DNA of 38,354 nucleotides from JAAZZIT01 sp964480525. Lineage in GTDB: Bacteria; Bacillota; Clostridia; Oscillospirales; Ruminococcaceae. Numbering within the stretch: the stretch's first letter is position 1; every line of letters starts with the position of its first letter. Made by a program: the position numbers and the translations under genes. Shown in pieces: positions 9,335 through 15,509 of the stretch. The notes beneath the pieces were generated by a model. That model had not been told where the DNA came from, made no database searches, and saw only the letters and a list, made by a program, of their open reading frames with translations. The stretch spans positions 1-38,354 of the forward strand of contig CAYZOV010000015.1 of assembly GCA_964480525.1 (NCBI GenBank). Direction: 5' to 3'.

Positions 9335-9932
9335 AGTGCTTGGGGTTAGTCCAAACGCCACCGACGAAGAAATTAAAAAGGCTTATAAAACGCTTGCGAA
9401 AAAGTATCACCCTGACAATTACGCACAAAGCGGTTTGAGTGAAATTGCGCAGGAAAAAATGCAGGAAATTAACAACGCATTTGACGAAATTATGAATATC
9501 AGACGTGGCTCTGCAAACGCAGGTCAAACAAATTATGGAGGGTTTAACATGAATAATACTTATATCAGAAATTTAATTCAGAGCGGGGACATAACTCAGG
9601 CGGATAATATGCTTAATTCTGTTCCTCAAAACCAAAGGGATGCTGAGTGGTTTTTCTTAAAGGGAAGCGTTTGCTATGCCCGTGGCTGGCTTAACGAAGC
9701 GTATGACAATTTCACCACAGCTTCTAATCTTGACCCCAACAACATGGAATATAAGGCGGCTCTTGACCAGATTAACCGTAATAGGGGCGGTTTTATGAAC
9801 GGAAACCCAACGCCACAGTACAATACAAATCCTAATGTGTCAGGCTGTAGCGCTTGCGACGTGTGTAACGGGCTTATTTGTGCCGACTGTTGCTGTGAAT
9901 GTATGGGAGGCGACCTTATTTCTTGCTGTTAG
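9318..9932 (+). CDS. J-domain protein with TPR-like middle and cysteine-rich tail
   Basis: This 204-aa protein has an N-terminal J domain (residues 1-65) with the HPD motif at 31-33, which stimulates Hsp70 (DnaK) ATPase. A Gly/Asn-rich linker follows, then two helical TPR-like repeats (about 85-150). The final 29 residues hold ten cysteines, including CCC and a terminal CC. It is not classical DnaJ: there is no CxxCxGxG zinc-repeat region and no peptide-binding C-terminal domain. ATG 9318 follows AAAGGAGAT closely and lies within the end of the DUF5685 gene. A specialised co-chaperone working on its overlapping partner, or a metal-binding protein, is the reasonable guess. Confidence 0.85.
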   Translation: MKNPYEVLGVSPNATDEEIKKAYKTLAKKYHPDNYAQSGLSEIAQEKMQEINNAFDEIMNIRRGSANAGQTNYGGFNMNNTYIRNLIQSGDITQADNMLNSVPQNQRDAEWFFLKGSVCYARGWLNEAYDNFTTASNLDPNNMEYKAALDQINRNRGGFMNGNPTPQYNTNPNVSGCSACDVCNGLICADCCCECMGGDLISCC

Positions 9933-9948
9933 GCGGAAAAATTGCATT

Positions 9949-10488
9949 ATGAAGAATAATTCCAGTTTTAACGTGGCTCTGGGTGGAATTTGCGGAGCGT
10001 TGGCGGTTATGTCAATGCTTGTTACGGCGATTGTGCCTGTGCTTGATTTTGCTATGCCCGCTATTGCAGGCAGTTTAATGGCAATAATTGTAATTGAAAT
10101 TAACAAAAAATGGGCAACTGTCACATATGCGGCGGTTTCTCTTGTCAGCTTGCTGATTGTTCCGTCAAAAGAAGTCAGCCTGCTGTTTGTAATGTTTCTG
10201 GGATATTATCCGATATTAAAATCATTGTTTGAACGGCTTAAATCTCAATTTGCCCAATGGATTTTTAAAATCGGATTGTTTAACGTTGCCGTGGTGATTT
10301 ACTATTACATGACGGTGAATTTGATTTCTTCAACTGAACTTATGTCGGAAGCAGAGGAAATAGGGAAGTACGGACTTTGGGCGTTGCTTGTCGTTGCGAA
10401 TGTTGTTTTTGTAATCTACGACATTGCTCTGACCAGAGTTATAAGTATGTACGTCAATTGGTTCAGAAAAAAATATCTTAGAAAATAG
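9949..10488 (+). CDS. Multi-pass membrane protein, possibly ECF-transporter S-component-like
   Basis: This 179-aa protein is mostly hydrophobic, with about five membrane segments (residues 8-30, 35-55, 58-80, 105-125 and 145-170) and a basic C-terminus (RKKYLRK). The opening pattern of alternating Ala/Gly-rich helices, with MSMLVTAIVPVLDFAMPA, resembles substrate-binding S components of energy-coupling factor transporters, but no diagnostic motif is visible. ATG 9949 is preferred over the longer frame from 9835, which would overlap the preceding gene by 98 bases and lacks its own ribosome site. It lies 16 bases after the J-domain gene, in the same operon. Confidence 0.7.
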   Translation: MKNNSSFNVALGGICGALAVMSMLVTAIVPVLDFAMPAIAGSLMAIIVIEINKKWATVTYAAVSLVSLLIVPSKEVSLLFVMFLGYYPILKSLFERLKSQFAQWIFKIGLFNVAVVIYYYMTVNLISSTELMSEAEEIGKYGLWALLVVANVVFVIYDIALTRVISMYVNWFRKKYLRK

Positions 10489-10508
10489 CTTGTTAAAAAA
10501 GAAGGGGT

Positions 10509-11222
10509 ATGATGAAACACAAAATTAACAAAGACAGCATGAAGTATAAAATTGCCGTGTTGGTTGTGTATTCGTTGGTTATAATCGGACTTAGTATTGC
10601 CTGTATTCCGCTGGCAAAAGTTTTGTTAAGCGACGGCGGAATGGCAAAACTTGAACAAATTTTGCGACAGTACGAACATTTCAGCATTGTTATTTTCGTC
10701 TTAATTCAAGCGATTCAAGTCCCTATTGCGATTTTACCCCCTGTCCAGATTGTGGGCGGAATGTTGTTCGGAAGCGTTTTCGGAAGCATTCTGTCGGTTG
10801 TGGGATTGTGGCTTGGAAGCGCCTTTGTTTTTTGGGTTGTCAAAAAGGCGGGCGTTCCTCTCGTCGAAGCCATAATTAACAAAAAACACCGCAAAAGGTT
10901 TAAATTTTTAGAGGACGGCGAAAAGGTAACTTTCGTTTTGTTTGTCCTTTATCTTATTCCGGGAACGCCAAAAGACGCTCTGACCTATTTTGTTCCGCTG
11001 ACAAAAATCGACTTGAAAACTTTTTTGTGCGTGGTTTTGCCTGCAAGAATCCCTGCGATTGTCATTTCCGCATTGTTTGGCAGCAGTATTTCCAAAGAAA
11101 ACCACGTTTTAACCGTTATAATTTCCGTAATTATTGTTCTGTCCGCAGTTTTTGGGTTTGTTTTCAGGGATAAACTGGTGGATAAAATTAAAAAAATTGT
11201 TGTAAGAAAGAAGAATGGTTAA
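10509..11222 (+). CDS. TVP38/TMEM64 (DedA-superfamily) membrane protein
   Basis: This 237-aa membrane protein has a TVP38/TMEM64 (SNARE-associated Golgi) domain. The family hallmarks are visible: the Gly-rich re-entrant segment GGMLFGSVFGSILSVVG with WLGSA, and the second half LIPGTPKDALTYFVPLT followed by PARIPAIVISALFGSS. Relatives are membrane proteins linked to lipid scrambling and membrane homeostasis. About six hydrophobic stretches are seen. The start is ATG 10509 or the next codon ATG 10512, after GAAGGGG. It is the last gene of the DUF5685 operon. No convincing terminator is seen before the tRNA promoter at 11284. Confidence 0.85.
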   Translation: MMKHKINKDSMKYKIAVLVVYSLVIIGLSIACIPLAKVLLSDGGMAKLEQILRQYEHFSIVIFVLIQAIQVPIAILPPVQIVGGMLFGSVFGSILSVVGLWLGSAFVFWVVKKAGVPLVEAIINKKHRKRFKFLEDGEKVTFVLFVLYLIPGTPKDALTYFVPLTKIDLKTFLCVVLPARIPAIVISALFGSSISKENHVLTVIISVIIVLSAVFGFVFRDKLVDKIKKIVVRKKNG

Positions 11223-11283
11223 TTTAAACAAAAAGGTCGGCGAAAATTTTAAAGAATTTGACGAGAAAAATCTCAAAAAAGGG

Positions 11284-11312
11284 TTGACAAACGTGCTTTT
11301 TAGTGATATAAT
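11284..11312 (+). promoter_or_regulatory. Sigma-A promoter of the tRNA cluster
   Basis: A perfect TTGACA at 11284-11289 and a perfect TATAAT at 11307-11312 are separated by 17 bases, 30 bases before tRNA-Gly. This is a strong stable-RNA type promoter. Confidence 0.92.
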
Positions 11313-11342
11313 AAATATCGTTCTAAAGAACACATAAACCTT

Positions 11343-11416
11343 GCGGGTGTAGTTCAATGGTAGAATCCCAGCCTTCCAAGCTGGTTGTGTGGGTTCGATT
11401 CCCATCACCCGCTCCA
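11343..11416 (+). tRNA. tRNA-Gly (anticodon TCC)
   Basis: A complete cloverleaf is present. The acceptor stem pairs GCGGGTG with CACCCGC, the anticodon stem pairs CCAGC with GCTGG around loop CTTCCAA, and the T loop is GGTTCGATTCC. CCA is encoded. Confidence 0.95.
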
Positions 11417-11433
11417 TGCACCATTTGGTGCAT
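11416..11433. repeat. Perfect 8-bp palindrome between tRNA-Gly and tRNA-Arg
   Basis: Arms ATGCACCA and TGGTGCAT surround two bases. There is no T run after it, so it is not an obvious terminator; it may be an RNA processing signal in the tRNA precursor. Confidence 0.6.
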
Positions 11434-11440
11434 TATTTAT

Positions 11441-11517
11441 GCGTTTTTAGCTCAGCTGGATAGAGCAACTGCCTTCTAAGCAGTAGGCCACAGGTTCGAG
11501 TCCTGTAAAGCGCGCCA
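11441..11517 (+). tRNA. tRNA-Arg (anticodon TCT)
   Basis: The acceptor stem pairs GCGTTTT with AAAGCGC (one G-U pair), the anticodon stem pairs ACTGC with GCAGT around loop CTTCTAA, and the discriminator is G. CCA is encoded. Confidence 0.95.
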
Positions 11518-11521
11518 CAAC

Positions 11522-11560
11522 AGCACGACGGCGACAATTTGCCGCCGATTGTGCTTTTTT
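11522..11560 (+). terminator. Intrinsic terminator after tRNA-Arg
   Basis: A 12-bp stem with one bulge (AGCACGACGGCG against CGCCGATTGTGCT) is followed by six T. It lies between tRNA-Arg and tRNA-His, only 7 bases before tRNA-His. Confidence 0.75.
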
Positions 11561-11567
11561 AATATAT

Positions 11568-11645
11568 GGTGGGTATAGCGTAGTTGGTTAACGCGTCAGT
11601 TTGTGGCACTGAAGACCGTCGGTTCGAATCCGACTATCCACCCCA
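11568..11645 (+). tRNA. tRNA-His (anticodon GTG)
   Basis: The acceptor stem pairs GTGGGTA with TATCCAC. The extra G at -1 faces discriminator C, as required for histidyl-tRNA. The anticodon stem pairs TCAGT with ACTGA around loop TTGTGGC. CCA is encoded. It has no clear promoter of its own. Confidence 0.95.
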
Positions 11646-11647
11646 TG

Positions 11648-11686
11648 AAAAAAATCCTTTTGTCTGTTAGACAAAAGGATTTTTTT
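11648..11686 (+). terminator. Intrinsic terminator after tRNA-His
   Basis: A perfect 18-bp stem (arms at 11648-11665 and 11669-11686) with a three-base loop runs A-rich into T-rich, so it could act on both strands. Its right arm is partly copied at 12220. Confidence 0.92.
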
Positions 11687-11844
11687 AACTAAGTGTGCCT
11701 AACGGCACGATAAGCGCACCTGCGGTGCGTGAAGTAACGCTATGCGTTGTGAAGAAGTTATTTTCAAGGCACACTTAACTTCACTTCGTGCGAAGCACGA
11801 TACTTCACCGCAACAACGTTGCAACTTCACTTAGCGAAAGCTAA
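11674..11844. repeat. Direct repeat, copy 1 (about 171 bp)
   Basis: This segment starts in the right arm of the tRNA-His terminator and matches 12220-12387 closely, with an offset of 546 bases. It contains palindromes at 11695-11708, 11715-11729, 11736-11748, 11786-11800, 11810-11822 and 11831-11844. Most differences between copies fall at 11757-11775. Confidence 0.85.
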
Positions 11845-12219
11845 ACTTCACTATAATTTTCACATCAGCTTTTGCTGATATTTCACCAAACCCTCTTTCA
11901 AATATTGATAAATTTCCGTAATTAGCAAATTTACACATCAATAGCGTTTCCATGTCGCTTAGCGAAAGCTAAGTGCTTTTTTCAACTAAATTTGCCCTTT
12001 TAGGTCAAGCGAAATTCCGATAAATCGGAGTGAAATTGCTTCGCAGTGAAGTATTTGCTGCGCAAATGTGGGCAAATTTCATATCATTTTGTGCAAGGCA
12101 CAAAATTTCACATTTTCCGTAAGAAAATATTTCACCGTAAGCGTAGCGAGCGATTTCACTTGAATAATAAAAAGACCTCAACAAAATACATTTTGACAAA
12201 AAGTATTTTGAAAAAGACT

Positions 12220-12387
12220 AAAGGATTTTTTTAACTAAGTGTGCCTAACGGCACGATAAGCGCACATGCGGTGCGTGAAGTAACGCTATGCGTTGTGAAG
12301 AAGTTTTTTCAGCGCACTTAACTTCACTTCGTGCGAAGCACGATACTTCACCGCAACAACGTTGCAACTTCACTTAGCGAAAGCTAA
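12220..12387. repeat. Direct repeat, copy 2 (about 168 bp)
   Basis: This is the second copy of 11674-11844. It preserves the palindrome series. Its outer stem is AAGTGTGC with GCGCACTT, where a base change keeps pairing through a G-U pair. Confidence 0.85.
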
Positions 12388-12398
12388 GTGCTTTTTTT
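12371..12398 (+). terminator. Terminator-like hairpin closing the third palindrome module
   Basis: A perfect 8-bp stem (CACTTAGC with GCTAAGTG) on a GAAA tetraloop is followed by C and seven T. A shorter version with the same loop ends the first module at 11958-11981. Confidence 0.7.
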
Positions 12399-12460
12399 AT
12401 GTAATTGCTTCGCAAGTAATTACCCTGCAAGCGTGAGGTTATTTCAAGATTTACAAAATA

Positions 12461-12495
12461 AAAAATGAGTGAAATAGTTTCACTCATTTTTGTGT
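12461..12495 (-). terminator. Terminator for the C39-like lipoprotein gene
   Basis: A perfect 14-bp stem (AAAAATGAGTGAAA at 12461 with its complement ending at 12491) has a three-base loop. It lies 36 bases past the stop of the minus-strand gene. Confidence 0.85.
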
Positions 12496-12530
12496 TTTTA
12501 ATCCATCTTTTGGATTATTTTATAGTAACT

Positions 12531-13484
12531 TTAATTAATATTAATATAGCTTAAGTCATTGTTACTAATAACTAGGCCTTGTCTGAAACAACTTTTTTCA
12601 TAATCGGTTTTAGACATTTCAATAGTACTTTGTGTTGTCGGGTCACTTAAAATTAAAGAATTGTCTGTCATACCAATAAGAAGCATACAACGAATGTTAT
12701 CAGGCCACCTCATACCAGCTTTTGTAAGTTTATCAAAATATGCTACTTTATAAGATACATTTTCACCAATCCATACAATAACAAAGTTATTTTTACTAAA
12801 ATGATAATTTAATGTGTCGAAAATATCATTTGCAATCCATTCACAATTAATATTAATATTGTTGTCTTTTTTATACAAATTAAATGCTTCATAGATTGGA
12901 ATTGAACCAGAACCATATTTAGTATTAGATGGATTTCCGACAAAAAAATGATTTGGATTTGGACCATATAATTCCTCATCTTCTTCATAAAATTCTGAAT
13001 CAATTTTAAGATAGCTTACCATGTCTTTTTGACTAGAATTATAGCCATAATATTTTAAAACTTGTTCAATACATGCAAATGCAGTGGCAGAACTAGTATA
13101 TTCTGCTTTTATTGGCTCAATTTTAAATTTAGCTTTTTCTATTGGAGTTTTTTCTATAGCTTTTGTGGTTGTAGTAGTTTTTGATGTCTTTTTCGGTGTA
13201 GTCGTAGTGGTTTGCGATGTTTTAGCTGGCGTAGTTGACGTTTCGGTTTTTGTCATTACCGTCGTTGCCGTTGTATCCTTCGGCATATCCTCGGTTGTTG
13301 GTGAGGGCGTTGTCAATGTTGGTTGTGTTGTTGTAACCGGAGCTGTTGTAGTTACGTTGGTTGTGGATACGGTAGTTGTGATTGCAGTTGTCACTTCGTC
13401 CGTAGGTTTGTCATAATTATTGCACCCCGAAAAAGACGTTATAACTGCGCAAATAACAGTACACAGTATAATTTTTCTTTTCAT
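12531..13484 (-). CDS. Lipoprotein with Thr-rich linker and C39-like domain lacking catalytic residues
   Basis: This 317-aa protein has a signal peptide and a lipobox-like FSGC with C21 as the lipid-modified residue, so it should sit on the outer membrane face. Residues 30-115 form a Thr-rich, low-complexity linker. Residues 120-310 resemble the Peptidase_C39_2 fold: CIEQVLKYYGYNSSQ, GPNPNHFFVGNP, FVIVWIG and LLIGMTDNSLILSDP follow the family order. The catalytic Cys normally found about 13 residues before YYG-Gly is T134 here, and the His before the LLIG strand is R265, so peptidase activity is doubtful. The start ATG has an AGAGGGA ribosome site. The C-terminal half is clearly more AT-rich than the core genes, suggesting transfer. 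Confidence 0.75.
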   Translation of the reverse strand: MKRKIILCTVICAVITSFSGCNNYDKPTDEVTTAITTTVSTTNVTTTAPVTTTQPTLTTPSPTTEDMPKDTTATTVMTKTETSTTPAKTSQTTTTTPKKTSKTTTTTKAIEKTPIEKAKFKIEPIKAEYTSSATAFACIEQVLKYYGYNSSQKDMVSYLKIDSEFYEEDEELYGPNPNHFFVGNPSNTKYGSGSIPIYEAFNLYKKDNNININCEWIANDIFDTLNYHFSKNNFVIVWIGENVSYKVAYFDKLTKAGMRWPDNIRCMLLIGMTDNSLILSDPTTQSTIEMSKTDYEKSCFRQGLVISNNDLSYININ

Positions 13485-13518
13485 ATAAATCCCTCTTTTG
13501 CAAATTTTTACTAATTCA

Positions 13519-13547
13519 AGTATAACACATCAATTTTATTTTGTAAA
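13519..13547 (-). promoter_or_regulatory. Promoter for the C39-like lipoprotein gene
   Basis: On the minus strand, TTTACA (13542-13547) and TATACT (13519-13524) are separated by 17 bases, with an extended TG one base before the -10. Confidence 0.75.
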
Positions 13548-13553
13548 GAGTAA

Positions 13554-13594
13554 AAAGGCACAAAATTTGCCACGACGACAAAATTTGTGCCTTT
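13554..13594 (-). terminator. Terminator for the CapA-like gene
   Basis: An 11-bp stem (AAAGGCACAAA with TTTGTGCCTTT), with further partial pairing inside, is followed by T on the minus strand. It sits between this gene's stop and the promoter of the next gene. Confidence 0.8.
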
Positions 13595-13620
13595 GTTGTT
13601 TTTAATATAAATTTATTCAA

Positions 13621-14820
13621 TTACTCCACCGACAAAAATTCTTCATGAACGTTTGAATAAATATCTTCTATAAGCTCCATGTTGAAAATGTCCAATCCGT
13701 GGGCGTATGCAAGCTCCTGATTGTATTCCGACAGCGGATAAATCTGTACGTCGCTATAACCCGCTCCGAAATGGGTGATAATCGGTATAACTTTCGGACT
13801 TTCAATTGTAATTTCGCCACTAGCCGTGTCTTTTGTTATGGTAAACGAACCCAGACCGCCCATCATTGCACGATTGTCGCTCATTGCCGAAACAAAATTT
13901 CCTAAACAATAATAAACAAACGCCTTTGTGCCGTCCTCACGCTCAATCCAGTTGCACTCCTGAATCGTGTGTGGCTGTGTTCCCACGATTATGTCAGCGC
14001 CCCACTCGGCAAATTTCTGTGCAAGTTCTCTCTGTTGGTTCGTAACCTCGTTTGAAACCTCAACTCCGAAATGTGGAGAAACAATAACCACGTCCGCAAT
14101 TTCATCAGCCTTTTTAATCTGCTGTTCAATTAAATCCAATTCGTCAAGGTAAACAAGCTCCGTGCCTTTTTCGCCCGTGTGCGTAATGCCGTTTGTATGC
14201 TCCATGTAACCCAAAAATGCAAATGTAATGTTGTTAATCTCGGTCACTCTGATGTTGTTCATGTCCTCGGTGTTTCTGTACGCCCCGTATCGAATAATGT
14301 CAGGGTGTTTTTCGTCCCAGTAATTAAGCGTTGCGATAAGTCCGTTTTCGCCCTTGTCCAAAACGTGGTTGTTCGACATTGAAACAGCGTCAAAACCAAT
14401 CTCCACCATGTAATCTCCCAACGCTTCTGGCGAACAAAAACACGGATAAGTTGACGGTTCGTAATCGTCCGTAACAATTGTTTCCTGGTTTAATATTGCC
14501 AAATCAGCGTCCTTGATGAAGTGTTCGACCCTTTCGTAAACAAACGAAAAATCGTACCCGTCGCCACCTGCACGTTTGTTTGCTTGTTCGTAAATTGTGT
14601 CGTGAATTAAATTATCCCCCGCACAAATAACGCTCACCGAAGTTTTTTCAGGCAAAACTTCCTCCGGTTCTTGCGCCGTAGTTGTTGTTGAATTTGAATT
14701 TATTGTTGCCATTGTTTGTGTGCCAATGTCCTTGTTGTCAATCTTGTGACCGCAACCTGAAAGGGAAGTGCTTGCTAAAGCAATTGCAACGGCACAGCTT
14801 AAAATTTTGTTCTTTTTCAT
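13621..14820 (-). CDS. CapA-family lipoprotein (metallophosphoesterase-like fold)
   Basis: This 399-aa protein has a signal peptide with lipobox LSGC (C23) and a short Ser/Thr-rich linker, placing it on the outer membrane face. The main domain (about 60-390) is of the CapA / poly-gamma-glutamate biosynthesis type with a calcineurin-like metal site. The motifs in order are GDNLIH (68-73), NQET (111-114), SNNHVLD (149-155), PHFGVE, GTQPHT and YCLGNF. In Bacillus, CapA helps make polyglutamate capsule, but stand-alone homologues like this one are common in clostridia and their substrate is not known. It has its own extended -10 promoter and terminator, so it is monocistronic. Its codon use is like the core genes. 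Confidence 0.88.
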   Translation of the reverse strand: MKKNKILSCAVAIALASTSLSGCGHKIDNKDIGTQTMATINSNSTTTTAQEPEEVLPEKTSVSVICAGDNLIHDTIYEQANKRAGGDGYDFSFVYERVEHFIKDADLAILNQETIVTDDYEPSTYPCFCSPEALGDYMVEIGFDAVSMSNNHVLDKGENGLIATLNYWDEKHPDIIRYGAYRNTEDMNNIRVTEINNITFAFLGYMEHTNGITHTGEKGTELVYLDELDLIEQQIKKADEIADVVIVSPHFGVEVSNEVTNQQRELAQKFAEWGADIIVGTQPHTIQECNWIEREDGTKAFVYYCLGNFVSAMSDNRAMMGGLGSFTITKDTASGEITIESPKVIPIITHFGAGYSDVQIYPLSEYNQELAYAHGLDIFNMELIEDIYSNVHEEFLSVE

Positions 14821-14879
14821 TGTTATCCCTCGTTAATTTTAAATTTAAATGTTCAAACAAAAGCCTATTCTCTAAAAAC

Positions 14880-14891
14880 AGTATAACACAT
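14880..14891 (-). promoter_or_regulatory. Extended -10 promoter for the CapA-like gene
   Basis: On the minus strand TATACT (14880-14885) is preceded by TGT, making an extended -10. No good -35 is visible. The 12-base string ATGTGTTATACT is shared with the promoter at 13519. Confidence 0.55.
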
Positions 14892-14959
14892 TTAAATTTA
14901 TAATGCAATATTTTTCAATAAATTTTCACATAAATATCGACTTTATTAGCTAATACCTT

Positions 14960-15166
14960 TTAATCACCTATATTAAAAATTTCATCATAGCTTATGTTTA
15001 AAATTTTCTTTATCAGGATAATTTCATCAGGGTAAAGGTGCCTTTGCCCAACCTCAATTTTAGCAACAGCACTCCTTGTTATGTCACAACCATTAACTTG
15101 TAGCTTCGTTGCCAATTCGTCCTGAGTTACTTTCTTCTTTTCTCTTAAAAGCTTTATGATGTTCAA
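14960..15166 (-). CDS. Small XRE-family DNA-binding protein, 5' end probably missing
   Basis: This 68-aa protein is one Cro/CI-type helix-turn-helix domain (LREKKKVTQDELATKLQV, then ITRSAVAKIEVGQRH). Relatives of this short class repress small operons. Only a TTG at 15166 can start it and there is no ribosome site upstream. The open frame runs a few codons further (AQILSD) to a stop. Relatives usually start a few residues before NIIKLLRE, so the first codons and the leader look lost. It abuts another truncated gene on the opposite strand. AT-rich codons differ from neighbouring metabolic genes. Expression is doubtful. Confidence 0.65.
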   Translation of the reverse strand: MNIIKLLREKKKVTQDELATKLQVNGCDITRSAVAKIEVGQRHLYPDEIILIKKILNISYDEIFNIGD

Positions 15167-15169
15167 ATC

Positions 15170-15390
15170 AGAAAGAATTTGAGCAACTTATAGATGATTT
15201 TGTTACAATGGGTTACACTATTGATTCTCAAGGTGAAAATAATGCTCGTCTTGTGAAAAGAGCTAAAAAAAATCATGGAAAAGTAGCTCTTCTTACTGTT
15301 TGGTGGACTTGTGGTCTTGGTAATCTTATTTATTGCTTTATTCCTGCTAAAATTGAAGATGAAGTATTGATTAAGATTGAGCAAAACTAA
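15170..15390 (+). pseudogene. 5'-truncated small membrane-type protein fragment
   Basis: An open frame begins after a stop near 15160 and has no credible start or ribosome site until ATG 15208. The readable protein includes KEFEQLIDDFVTMGYTID before that ATG, which looks like genuine coding, so the true N-terminus is missing. The C-terminal half has a hydrophobic VALLTVWWTCGLGNLIY segment and ends EDEVLIKIEQN. Such small proteins are seen in Firmicutes, but I know no function. The frame is intact to its stop and is followed by its own terminator, so a normal gene probably lost its 5' end by recombination near 15166-15175. Confidence 0.6.
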
Positions 15391-15396
15391 AAAAAG

Positions 15397-15436
15397 CTCG
15401 GTATTCATAAAAGTTTGAATACCGAGTCTTTTGTTT
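15397..15436 (+). terminator. Terminator after the truncated fragment
   Basis: A perfect 10-bp stem (CTCGGTATTC with GAATACCGAG) is followed by a T-rich stretch. Confidence 0.85.
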
Positions 15437-15448
15437 TAAACAGTAAAT

Positions 15449-15482
15449 AAAAAAAGTCAATGGATTTTTCACCATTGACTTT
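15449..15482 (-). terminator. Terminator of the lysine operon
   Basis: An 11-bp stem (AAAGTCAATGG with CCATTGACTTT) is followed on the minus strand by a run of T. It lies 27 bases beyond the dapB stop. Confidence 0.88.
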
Positions 15483-15509
15483 AAAAATATTCTGTTGAAA
15501 TTTACAAGC

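Larger units (their letters stand above)
11682..12430. repeat. Non-coding array of short palindromes in three nested modules
   Basis: No gene is seen in this stretch. At least fourteen short inverted repeats (arms 3-9 bases) are joined by the same short linker, TTTCAC or CTTCAC, or its complement GTGAA(A/G). Three modules begin with a T run and AACT, have an outer stem enclosing smaller hairpins, and end in a T-rich stretch: about 11682-11981, 11982-12225 and 12226-12398. Outer stems are AAGTGTGCC with GGCACACTT (11691/11768) and AAATTTGCCC with GGGCAAATTT (11988/12070). Only the linker and layout are shared between modules one and two. The small open frames here run through hairpins and have no ribosome sites, so they are not called as genes. 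Confidence 0.85.

Noticed and set aside
9835..9948. Longer N-terminus for the membrane protein at 9949
   Set aside because: It would overlap the J-domain gene by 98 bases and begin without a ribosome site; the extra residues are the out-of-frame reading of the Cys-rich tail.
11568..11645. Integration site (att) at the tRNA-His 3' end
   Set aside because: No second copy of the tRNA 3' end and no integrase gene were found downstream in the window.
12005..12234. Small frames in the palindrome array (64 and 62 codons)
   Set aside because: They read through hairpins, lack ribosome sites, and overlap each other on opposite strands.
11674..12430. CRISPR array
   Set aside because: The repeats are not uniform in length or sequence, spacers are not of constant size, and no cas genes are in the window.
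13084..13416. 110-codon valine-rich plus-strand frame
   Set aside because: It is the complement of the threonine-rich linker of the lipoprotein; the low complexity explains the open frame.
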